Shown here one piece after another: positions 54,960-64,000 of a DNA stretch of 64,000 nucleotides; positions within the stretch are counted from its first letter, which is position 1; every line of letters starts with the position of its first letter. The notes under the pieces were generated by a model. The model searched no databases. It was given only the letters and a program-made list of their open reading frames with translations, and had not been told where the DNA came from. The DNA is from Ypsolopha sequella (Eukaryota; Arthropoda; Insecta; Lepidoptera; Ypsolophidae): the NCBI GenBank assembly GCA_934047225.1, contig OW203991.1:3100001-3164000 (forward strand). The letters are read 5' to 3'. A program made the translations under genes and the position numbers.

Positions 54960-57959
54960 CACGACATGAATCTCCGAGAGGGTGTCGGGAGTGAAACTGA
55001 GGCGTTCCCAAGTGTCGATCCCACTAAATTATCTAGAATCCATTTTTAAGTCAAATTAGAACAATGTTTTTACACTAATTAACGGGTCGCAAAGAATCTA
55101 TTTCTAAATGTAAACAAAACCCGTTCTACAATGCCGATATATGTATGTGCACCTAATTATTTTTATCAGCAAATATGATACAAAACTCCTATCCAAAAAA
55201 AGGTCTGATACTTTTTCAAGTACGCACGAAATGTTCTTTGACGGATTATTTTTTTAAATGAAAACAGTGAAAATGTGTGATCATTTACTGATTTAACATT
55301 TACCGATGCCAACTAACACGTTCACTTGATGAACATGCAGTTCCACTTTTGTTTCTGTACGCAATTACAGTACAGCAAGGCATTAATATACTTTCTACGT
55401 TCCGCACGCCGTGTCTCGCTTACGACTGATCGGGCCGAAAGCATGCTCTCAGCGAGTGTGTTCCTCTGAGCATACTCGAAACACAGGCGCCCCGCCTACA
55501 TGGCATATCCCCTCTGTTCTAAATCCGTGGTCTCTGCAATCAATCTTTCTTCGTATTGATCTGCCATCGCACACGTTAACATCATTACGACATATACGCC
55601 CGAGAGTGTTCAGGTATTTTTTCTGAGTGAAGATTGTCACTGGAACAGTCAATATTAGTACACCCACGTTTCACCGTCCAATTTTTGCGTCCCGTTGCAC
55701 AAATACCTACACGCTTTTTAGGGCATGGCGATTTCGTTTAACGTTCAGTAAGTCTTACGTATACAAATATGCATCAATTCCATAATAATCGGTCAAGTAC
55801 GAGTAGGACTCGCGCCGTGAGGGTTCAGTGCCATTTAAAAAGGTTAACATAGTTAAAGGTTAACTTGAAAGACGTGTGTCAGGATCGTAGCAGATGAAAA
55901 GCTGTAGTCTCTGCCTACCCCTCTGGGAGACAGGCGTGAGTATGTATGTAATATACTTCAATATACATAATTTAAGTAGAAATTACAAACTTAAAACTTC
56001 CTAGAAATTGTATGAAACAAAATTCCAAAATTAATTTTGTTGAGTATTCGGGGACTTCGGATATTGTTTAAATACAGCATAATGGTACATATGTACAGAA
56101 ATTAAAAATTTCTAACTACTTTGGTTTGGTCTTTAACATAACCAAAATGGTATAAAAATGACAACTTTCATAGCCTCCCATTTCAAAATAAATAAAAAAT
56201 AACATAATACTCAAGAGCTTCAGACAATGACATCCACATGCAGGGGTAAAACAATTAATTTGTTTCGGCTCCATTAATTACATCAATTACATTTTTAATT
56301 CAATATTCGGTTTTGGGTCAATATTTTACACAACCATATCAACATATCTCATTCCGTCTAAGAGCTACAGACCCGTGACATACGGACAGTCAGACAAGAC
56401 GGACAGCGAAGTTTGCTCCGTTTTGGCCTTTGGGTACGGAACCCTAATAACGAGCGCGGTATGATTCGAACCCAGTCCAATACCGACTGGGCTAACCAAA
56501 TGTATGTAAACTCGTGAAAATTTGAGATTGTTACGAGAATCTGGATCAAGATCGTCTTTGTTTATGCATTATTGAACGGTATAGGCGGAACCATGTTTTT
56601 TTCACGCAGGGGGGGGATTGTTCCAGAGTGTTAGGAAAAATCCATACAGAAAATAGTATTTTGTGTAACTGTGACATAATGTGAGACATTAGGACACGAG
56701 TGGTTGCTTACGAAACGTATGAAGTGAGTTTCGTAATAGATTTGCACGAGTGTCCCAATGTCTAATTATGTCTAGTTGCACACAATACTTTATCTATACA
56801 CGAAAAAATAGAAAAAGAACACTCGTCATGATACTGTCGTGATACTCGTTATGAAGGAATTAGTACGTAGATGCCTAAGACCAATCAGAATCGAGAAGAG
56901 TAAAGGGGTGTGCTTAAGAAATGGTATTATAATAAATTTGTCCAATCACAGCGCAGAATTGCGGTATGGGAGTAGATAAAAGTATTTTTTATTGTTATTA
57001 TATTAAAAACTTCAAAACTGATCATAGAAGAATGCTTCATTTTTTTTTGCGAAACTTCTGTCAGTGCCCTTCGACTAACGTCTTCACGAACACAATGTTC
57101 TTGTCTTTATTTCAGGGGGAGTTTGAACCCCCATTACACCCCCCCTCTCGGTACGTTTATGTTGAACGGATTTTCCTTTCAAATCGAGATTAAGGTTGCT
57201 GAATCATATCCGTCTCGGTAACTAATTATTTTGCAGTTTTGTTGCTTTGTCCGTTCTTGAACATAACCTTGGATAAGCCACGCAACATCCACCTAGAAAC
57301 ACCGTTTCGTTCTTGGAGTTTGGCCCTCGGAAATCTACTTCAACGGGCTAGCTGGCAGTGGGATCTAACAGGATTCTTCTTGAATAATACAACGTATTGC
57401 TCTTTGGGTCCTTGTGTTTTATTCTCTTCTCATTCTTCCCTGGTTAGCATAGGTATAAATTAAGGTCTGAGCTTCGTAGAACACTCGTTTGTCGTGTGGA
57501 ATGTACTGGGACGTTTAATTAACTATACTCAAAGAAGACGACACCATGTCTCCAAGGAGAGTCCAATGGAGAGTCTTGGAGCAACACCTTTTCTTCGAGA
57601 GGGCTCGAGAAAGAATCTTGCTCGTGTTTTGTTTGAAAGATCTTTTATACTGGATCTGTATAAATTTTTTGGAAAACACGAAATAAATCAGTCAATACGA
57701 CGCATGTCGATCCATAAAGGTTATCGATTACAAATAAAACACGAACAAATAGTCCTTTAACCTTCCTATAAGACCTAACCTTACCTACAATCTTGTTGGG
57801 AAGGAGAGGATGTTATAATGTTATTTAGGAACGCACCATAGAGTTCTTCATCGGTAGATATTCTTGTTTGTCTTTACCCGAATACAGAATATTGAAGTAA
57901 ACACATCTTATAAACTAGCTAATCTTTTATTGAATAGACCAGGCATCAAACAACCTAAC
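54960..57959. other. Long stretch without recognised genes
   Basis: 54958-55015 resembles 9240-9300. 55795-55850 and 56370-56446 are fragments of the repeat at 501-770. 55900-55950 is the GGGAGACAGGCGTGAG motif. 57230-57960 might hold an old LTR on the minus strand (TTCAATAAAAGATTAGC), but no partner or primer site supports it. No coding call. Confidence 0.45.
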
Positions 57960-58638
57960 ATATTGCCTAGCTATAATATATAATAATATAATATAATAAT
58001 AATTCTTTATTTTCGTTACAAAATTATTCTTAAAATTAGGTACAAGACTGATATATTTTATTCTATGTGTTAGTAATTATCTTAAGTACCCAGTTAGTTG
58101 TCCTGTTCCCTAGTTTAGGTAATCCTGAATCTTAGGGTCACAGTGTCATATCCCCTCGTAGAGATACAGACGAGATACTGTAAAATATAATGTTTAGATC
58201 TATATATACATTTAACATGCATGCAAAAGAAATTAAATTAAAACTAACTATAAAATTAAAACTAACTTAAAAGGGCTAATTTAAAATGTTGGTTGTGTGT
58301 ATGAGAGTATGGATGTGTTGTAGTGGAATAGTGTTAGTGTGAGTAAGAGTGTGTTTGTGAAGAAATATGTGTATTTTGTTGTCCTTTTATGACAAATTTG
58401 CGGCACATCCTATATGTTACAGTACATACATATTATACTCACGCCTGTGTTCCAAAGCGGTGGGCAGATATCACAAATTTCCATTTGCTATGATCTTGAC
58501 ACGCGCCTCCTTCACATCCACAGCTCTTCTATTCCGGGTGCTATTGACTTTGTCCTTCTTCAGCATGTCGTCGTCAATTTGGTTGGCCTTCTAGGGCGGC
58601 CCGGTTGAGCGTCACTCTTCTTTTATCCATACTCTCTA
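57960..58638 (-). repeat. Probable retroposon 3' end, reverse
   Basis: Read on the minus strand it ends AATAAAGAATTATTATTATA, a common LINE tail. 58430-58620 carries ACGCCTGTGTTCCAAAGCGG and CACGCGCCTCCTTCACATCC, words of a lepidopteran interspersed repeat. Frames at 58367-58608 belong to it. Confidence 0.5.
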
Positions 58639-58908
58639 TACAACGTGTAACAAAAAGGTGTAACCATATTTGAAGAGCTTATTCAGATAATGGTTTAGAA
58701 CAACTTATACTATGGAACAAATCCTGTAGTATATCGAAAAAAATACTACTCGCTTCATAGGAAAATGCAATGCCGCTCGGCCGAAATGTATGAAAGGGCA
58801 GATTTTTTTTTTCGAGTTTTCGGGGTTGACCCCATAGTAAAAGTTGTTCTATTCCATTGAGTGAATAAGCTCTTCAAATATGGTTACACCATTCTGTTAC
58901 ACGTTGTA
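58639..58908. mobile_element. MITE with about 47-bp terminal inverted repeats
   Basis: TACAACGTGTAACAAAAAGG and the inverse of its partner GAATGGTGTAACC...; the arms share ATATTTGAAGAGCTTATTCA. TA flanks. Confidence 0.83.
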
Positions 58909-59434
58909 TATGAAAATGTAAAAGATGGCTGCTCCGTTCGTAATTCTGCATTTTATGTTTTTTTTTATTCTTTTTATTTTTTAGTTTTTCCTGTAGTGTT
59001 ATTTGTATAAGTGTCTAACATTGACGATGTAACCTAATTTAAAAAAAAATACGTACTTTTGAACGTTTTTGTGATTTAATGTAATTATTTTTTTACTGTG
59101 TTCTAACTTATTATATACCGATGTTTGGCTTAGACTGAAAATGGGCTGCTATTAATCTGCATGCTTAATAGCTACATGCCGAGTCTTTGACCATTTTGTT
59201 TTCGCCTAAATACTTCAAAATGTAACAGATTTATTTTAAAATGTTTGTATTATTTTGGAAAACAAATAAAAATATATTCTATTCTATTCTATATCCAAAC
59301 CAGCGAAGTATTTCATTTTCTGTTCTAGTCACTACATCTTCAGTGAGGACGCAACGATCCCTTATGTCAATATTTTTCACTCTATGCTTTGTTGCTTATC
59401 TTGTTCAAATTTATTAACATTCTCAAGTGTAGGA
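58909..59434. other. Unassigned AT-rich sequence
   Basis: 59265-59295 (AATAAAAATATATTCTATTC repeated) is a likely retroposon tail. Confidence 0.4.
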
Positions 59435-59725
59435 CAGGGTTACCATCCGTCCGGATTTGTCCGGACATGTCCAGACTTTAGGCCATCCGTCCGGACTTTG
59501 TCCGTCTTTCTAATTTGTGCGGATTTTTTACTTAGATTGAAATATATTGAATGACTGTTTAGTTTTGCCATAAAATTATTTGAAAATCACTGTAGGTTAT
59601 TTTTTAGCTTTCCCTGTAAGAAGCGCTTAGGATTTATTGTTTCATTTTGTGACTAAAATGTCCGGACTTTTATTGAAATGTTCGGCTTTTTATCAGGATT
59701 TTTCAAATTTTGAAGTGGTAACCCT
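59435..59725. mobile_element. hAT-like MITE
   Basis: CAGGGTTACCA at the left, TGGTAACCCT at the right, with TGTAGG in both flanks. The interior has several TCCGGAC / GTCCGGA words. Confidence 0.65.
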
Positions 59726-59726
59726 A

Positions 59727-60679
59727 TGTAGGTTAGGAGCCACTTAAACTTCTGTAGGACCTTACTTAAACTCATTAAAATCGGATATAGTGAATCGCGG
59801 ATGGGTGGCAGGATCGTGATTGGCCGGTATCGGGCTTAATTGTCAATTAGAGCGGCTCGCGCGAGCAGCGGAACGGGCTGATGTAACCTAGCCTTCACAC
59901 TTGGCTACCACCCCGCGCTGGACCGAGTTCGGGTCCCACCAGTTCTCTAGAACCGAATCACTTAGGGGCCGTCTATACATATGTGTATTACGTCATCGAT
60001 TTTTGCCGATTTTCGACCCCGCTGCTACAATCATACTATTGTCATTATCTAATTACTCCATCCTCTCATAAAACTGTAGTAATTTTCGTTGCCTGTATTG
60101 AAAATTAATACTGTTGTATAAACAATAGATTTTTCCTTTGGTTATACCCCCCATTATTGTCATCTATGCTCGTGATACCATCACAGACCAGACTCCCCGT
60201 AATATATGGACGGCCAATTACCCAAATACTTCACTTCTCGAAGTCCCAAAAACGTCCTCGCATAATATTTCTGATGAATTTTCAATTTATTACTAACGGA
60301 AGTATGAGTAATGAGTTTATAAGTCATCTTGATGATTACCGGTCCGATGTTAGACTTAGAGAGTTTGCCCTAACCTATATAAATATATTTTTTTGATTGA
60401 TTTTTTGTGCTTTTTGTCACTAAAACGAAATTGAAAGGCGGGACAGAGAGTTGCTCTAATCACCACATTGCCCCACGCAGTATTATGCTTTTTAGAACCG
60501 TGGCGGCAATGCTGAACACTGGGGGAGAGAGAGGTCTTCACCTAACACTACACGAAGGAATTGACGCATGGCATGCGTTCTTGGTAATCGTGAGTCGACG
60601 CACGCAGGGTTTCCCGCATGTATAGTGACGAGAGAGGGGCTATTCTGGGAAAAGAAGCAAGTCTCTTATCTCTGAACCT
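59727..60679. other. Unassigned
   Basis: 59965-60030 (GGGGCCGTCTATACATATGT) looks like the start of a common insect MITE, but I did not find its other end. Frames here show no domain. Confidence 0.4.
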
Positions 60680-60683
60680 TTAA

Positions 60684-61181
60684 CCCTTAAATGCATCCTG
60701 TTGCCAAATGGCAACATATATATATTTTTTAATTTTTCTTGTGTAACTGTTTTTTTCTTACGTATATTTTTCTTCCTGCAAGTATTGTATTGTATGAAAA
60801 ATAATTACGTAATAAAATAAAAATATGTAAAATTTAGTTTTATTTGATTTTTTTTAATGTATATAAACATAATTTTGCAGTTGTAAAAAAATGGTCCCAA
60901 TCTGAAAATAAGAGGTTGCGAAAAAAAATCATGAAAATTTCATGCTTTTGTTTTATTAAATAGGGTTTTTGTAAACTAGTGTCAAATGACTGTACTAACT
61001 GATAAAAAACAGAAATGAAAAAATGAAAAATAAACAATTTTTTTTACTAATTTGAAAAAAAAATGTCTTTTTGATTTTATACCATTTTACCCCCTTAAAA
61101 ACGAAAAAAAAATAATTCTGGACCACTTCTCTATCATATATCCCACTTTCATTTAAAAAGAAAAAATCATTCATTTAAGGG
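60684..61181. mobile_element. TTAA element T7 (piggyBac-like MITE)
   Basis: TTAA at 60680-60683 and 61182-61185; ends CCCTTAAATGCAT and ATTCATTTAAGGG. A CCC start with TTAA duplication is the piggyBac pattern. AT-rich interior, no transposase. Confidence 0.83.
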
Positions 61182-61445
61182 TTAAAAGTGTGCCATTCAA
61201 AACAAAGAACCTTAGTCTACTACTTAGCGATAACTCACAAATTTTATTTGTATTTTAGATATTCAGTGGTGTTCCGTTTACTACGGAACGGAAGCTGCAA
61301 TGTCCGTCCGCCTCATACATCGAGCTCAAAGCAAATGTATTTGGGGAAATACAAAAATGACATTTTGATAATTCACGTGGCGTGTTTATTGAAGCGTACT
61401 TTAATAGTAGTTTAGGCTACAAGTGAGGTAAGGAGGAGTTATTGC

Positions 61446-61505
61446 CCTTACCCACGTGTACCATACTACGTTTTACAATTCATAGTGTGAGTAAATAAAA
61501 TATAC
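61446..61505 (-). mobile_element. Fragment of MITE family M1
   Basis: TTACCCACGTGTACCATACT followed by ACG and CATAGTGTGAG matches the middle of 2038-2410. Confidence 0.6.
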
Positions 61506-61530
61506 ATAATTGTCATAGATTAAATTATGT

Positions 61531-62241
61531 TAAGGTCCGTTAATTCGAAAACCATTTCGAGATTTAGGTTTAAGGCGCTACGGAAAAAAAATCGACACTT
61601 TAAGAACGTGCATATCTAGTTCAGTAAATAATGTATTATTTTGATAAAATAGTATATTATTTTTAGATTCTTTTTCTAGGGATCTGTTAAAACAGAAACG
61701 CGATTGGAGAAATTCGGCTCGATACAAATATTTATTGAAATGAGTTCTTTTTTCGAAACCAATTCTCCTGTTTTGACAATTCAGAGTGACATACGGACTG
61801 CAATTATTTTTTATTAGATGGGTTTTAACAGTATCTAGGACCTGGTTAAACGAAATTTTGGTAGGAACTTTAGTTAATTTTATATTAATAAAAAACCGAC
61901 TTTTTGCTACTTTTCCACGAATCCGTCCCTCTCGCACTGATGGTTTCGTCGCATATGGAGTAACGGGGACGCTAAAACTTTTACATATCGCCTTAATAAG
62001 CCGTATTTTTGAAGCTTTGGTCTAAAAACCTTATGATGATGAATATTTTTACGAAAAGGCTGCAACTTCCATTTGCTCGTCACTTGAGTAATGGCTGTTT
62101 AGAAATGTGTCCTTTGCTATCAAAATAAATTTATAATAATTTTGCTTCAGACTGATTTGACAGCTAGATGACAGATGAATAGACAGACAGAGACAGACCA
62201 CTTTTTTATAAGCAACACATCGCAATCAGTATGATGTCTAA
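61531..62241 (+). repeat. Interspersed repeat R2, copy 2 (with TTAA insert)
   Basis: Matches 24411-24863, interrupted by the element at 61574-61992. Confidence 0.8.
61574..61992 (+). mobile_element. TTAA element T1
   Basis: TTAA at 61570-61573 and 61993-61996; the R2 copy at 24.4 kb reads a single TTAA here. Ends GGCGCTACGG and ACATATCGCC. Confidence 0.92.
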
Positions 62242-62350
62242 GGAAACATTGTTTTATTTTTTAAAAGAAACAAATTTGCTTATGTTTATTTTTGCGAAAT
62301 CCATCGCTATGAATACTCTAAATATTATTAGAGTGCAATATGAAAAAGGA

Positions 62351-62422
62351 ACCTCGGTGGCGCAATTGGTAGCGCGCTTGTCTTGATAACAAGAGGTCGC
62401 AGGTTCGAATCCTGGCCCGGGG
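62351..62422 (+). tRNA. tRNA-like sequence 1, isotype uncertain
   Basis: Folds as a cloverleaf: D stem GCGC/GCGC, anticodon stem CTTGT/ACAAG with loop CTTGATA, TTCGAAT loop on an imperfect stem. The acceptor has two mismatches. Geometry gives anticodon UGA, but the long variable arm of serine tRNA is missing, and T follows the anticodon. A box (TGGCGCAATTGG) and B box (GGTTCGAATCC) are good, and T6 follows at 62425, so polymerase III could transcribe it. Pseudogene or SINE head is likely. Confidence 0.55.
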
Positions 62423-62746
62423 AATTTTTTCATATTCTTGTCTTTGGGTTTGTTTCTGATTGATATTTTCTAGTTTGTATTGCACTCTAATAATATTTAG
62501 AGTATTCATAGCGATGGATTTCGCAAAAATAAACATAATCTTAGTTAATGAGAACTGTGAATTTCTTAACTGTCTGAAGCAACAATATTGTAGCGACGAC
62601 AGCGCCATCTGTTTCTAAGAACAAGGCGTGAAATCACATAACGCCCTCGTGAGCGTTCTATATGTGTTGTACAAGCTAGTATATCAAGCAGAAGCAAAAA
62701 TAACAGTGGACAAGTATGATGGAAGAATTCACCGGTCCGGGTAGGA

Positions 62747-62818
62747 ACCTCGGTGGCGCAATTGGTAGCGCGCTTGTCTTGATAACAAGAGGTCGCAGGT
62801 TCGAATCCTGGCCCGGGG
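62747..62818 (+). tRNA. tRNA-like sequence 2, isotype uncertain
   Basis: Identical to 62351-62422, with the same T6 and 80-bp downstream tail. The minus-strand frames over both copies are reversed tRNA text, not genes. Confidence 0.55.
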
Positions 62819-63334
62819 AATTTTTTCATATTCTTGTCTTTGGGTTTGTTTCTGATTGATATTTTCTAGTTTGTATTGCACTCTAATAATATTTAAACAA
62901 ATTTGCATTCAAAGATCTTCTAAAATTCGCTTGTCTCACTCGGGAATCGAACCAACTAAAAATTTTAAAAAATAAACCCTCGTTATTTCATTATACGAAT
63001 CGGTAGGATTATTGTTCAGGATAAAATTAGTTTTGTTTTGCTTTCATTCCGTGCTGTCATTGTGTAATAATGGCGTATCAAGAACAATTTGATTTATTAG
63101 AAGCTTAAATAAATAAAATAAAATAAATATTAGCTTTCACTTTTTTTTATTTCAAAGAGCAGATGTTTATTAGACAAATTTTAGACTGAACAATAACCCT
63201 ACCGATTCGTATAATGAAATAGCGAGGGTTTATTTTTTTTAATTTTTTGTTGGTTCGATTCCCGGGTGAGGCAAGCGAATTTTAGAAGATCTTAATGCAA
63301 ATTTGTTTCTTTAAAAAAATAAAGGAATGTTTCC

Positions 63335-64000
63335 TTTTATTAAAATGAGCTAACTAAAGGATTTAAGGTAGTTCCCCTCCAGGGCCCTTAAATTTTTTCC
63401 ATCCTGTATATGACCTCTGAGCAGTGAATGTGATAATAATAATGACTTTCGCCGAACAAGAATAGTTATTGGCAAAGGTACGAGAGCCATTATGCCCACA
63501 AAGTCCAAGATAAAAAAAAAAGTGGTAAGTATCCTAATGTTGGGAAAGGATAAATTACAAGTCCCTTAGCTTTTTAGCTAATAAAATTAGCGGGTTAATA
63601 GTCATAGATGTAGATACTAATAAATCTATGTTAATAGTTTGAAATGTTGTGGATTATCCCCCTTAATTACATGCCATGCGGCTTGTATAAGAAAGGTTGG
63701 GGTGAATAGCATATTAGAATGCGGTATCAAAGCGCTTTTGGCACACACCTCGACGAGGGAAAATTGTCGTAATGCCAAATAATTCGCGAAAACGCTTAGC
63801 TCCCATATTAAATTCCCTAACCGGGTTATCAATAGGAAATGTCAAGAATTCCAATTCACGAGGCTTTCCCACGAAGAAGCGCCGTTATGAAGTTTACAAC
63901 AAAAAAGTAGGCAATGGAAGCAGGTATTGTTGCAGTTTTTGCTGTTTAATGTTTCTATTCAAGCGTTTTTATTGGAATATGTAACGGTATGACACAATAG
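63335..64000. other. Unassigned; one weak candidate exon
   Basis: The ATG at 63772 opens MPNNSRKRLAPILNSL and a basic KKRRYEVYNKK stretch; GCAG/GTATTG at 63920-63926 could be a splice donor. This may be a first exon cut by the window end, or chance. I assign no function. Confidence 0.2.

Larger units (their letters stand above)
62280..62894 (+). mobile_element. Insert with two tRNA-like units and 12-bp direct repeats
   Basis: Flanked by AAACAAATTTGC at 62268-62279 and 62895-62906; the right arm of the host element has one copy. It contains two copies of a tRNA-like sequence plus an 80-bp tail (TTCATATTCTTGTCTTTGGG...). A 60-bp inverted repeat surrounds the first (62280-62338 with 62486-62547). 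The long duplication points to target-primed reverse transcription. Confidence 0.78.
62242..63334. mobile_element. Foldback element holding a tRNA-bearing insert
   Basis: The outer ends GGAAACATT (62242) and AATGTTTCC (63334) are inverted. The arms run through AAAGAAACAAATTTGC, GATCTTCTAAAATTCGC, CTCGGGAATCGAACC and CGAATCGGTAGG and pair with 63187-63334. The left arm is cut by 62280-62894. The spacer at about 63027-63180 has a short frame, MAYQEQFDLLEA, followed by a stop. Confidence 0.82.

Noticed and set aside
57230..57960. Solo LTR on the minus strand
   Set aside because: A polyadenylation-like AATAAA is present, but no second LTR, target repeat or clear edges were found.
62351..62818. 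Functional serine tRNA genes
   Set aside because: The anticodon would be UGA, but the long variable arm is missing and the acceptor stem has mismatches, so I only call them tRNA-like.
62318..62829. Minus-strand peptides with a CATEV or LRHRGS ending as a protein family
   Set aside because: They are reversed translations of the tRNA-like sequences, a frequent annotation artefact.

Overview
This is a 64 kb, AT-rich stretch of animal nuclear DNA. It is very likely from a moth or butterfly (Lepidoptera), because several repeats have the look of families that are common in that order. I found no convincing host gene. Almost everything recognisable is mobile DNA or tandem repeat, often nested, and most long open frames are by-products of repeats. 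The window therefore looks like gene-poor, TE-rich DNA such as heterochromatin, a W chromosome or a repeat island; that placement is an inference.

Layout. 1-10.9 kb: scattered repeat fragments, a 56-copy 39-bp minisatellite (2945-5134), an 8-copy 124-bp satellite (6862-7872), several foldback/MITE elements. 10.94-17.0 kb: a mariner element with matching 32-bp ends and a DD34D transposase broken by a one-base frameshift. It is split by a complete Ty3/Gypsy-type LTR retrotransposon (12092-16848) with identical 135-bp LTRs, a 5-bp target duplication and one intact 1339-codon gag-pol. 17-46.7 kb: a patchwork of LINE ends, MITEs of TA, TAA, 8-bp and especially TTAA target types, palindromic foldbacks, a 3-copy tandem repeat (43249-43840), and a 795-bp element with symmetric palindromic subterminal repeats (44722-45516).

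46.78-52.07 kb: a DIRS-type tyrosine-recombinase retroelement. Inverted terminal repeats flank decayed gag, reverse transcriptase/RNase H and tyrosine recombinase. Just inside the right repeat is an internal complementary region that exactly reproduces the junction of the two outer termini. The coding part is heavily damaged, while the termini are perfect over the stretches compared by eye; that combination is the most notable thing in the window.

52.1-64 kb: a Tc1-type deletion derivative, more TTAA elements including one inserted in a repeat whose site is uninterrupted at 24.4 kb, and a compound element at 62242-63334 with two tRNA-like genes inserted between 12-bp direct repeats.

These elements do not work together as a pathway; the relations between them are historical (insertion order) or parasitic (non-autonomous copies needing enzymes encoded elsewhere). 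The LTR retrotransposon is the only element here whose coding capacity looks complete.
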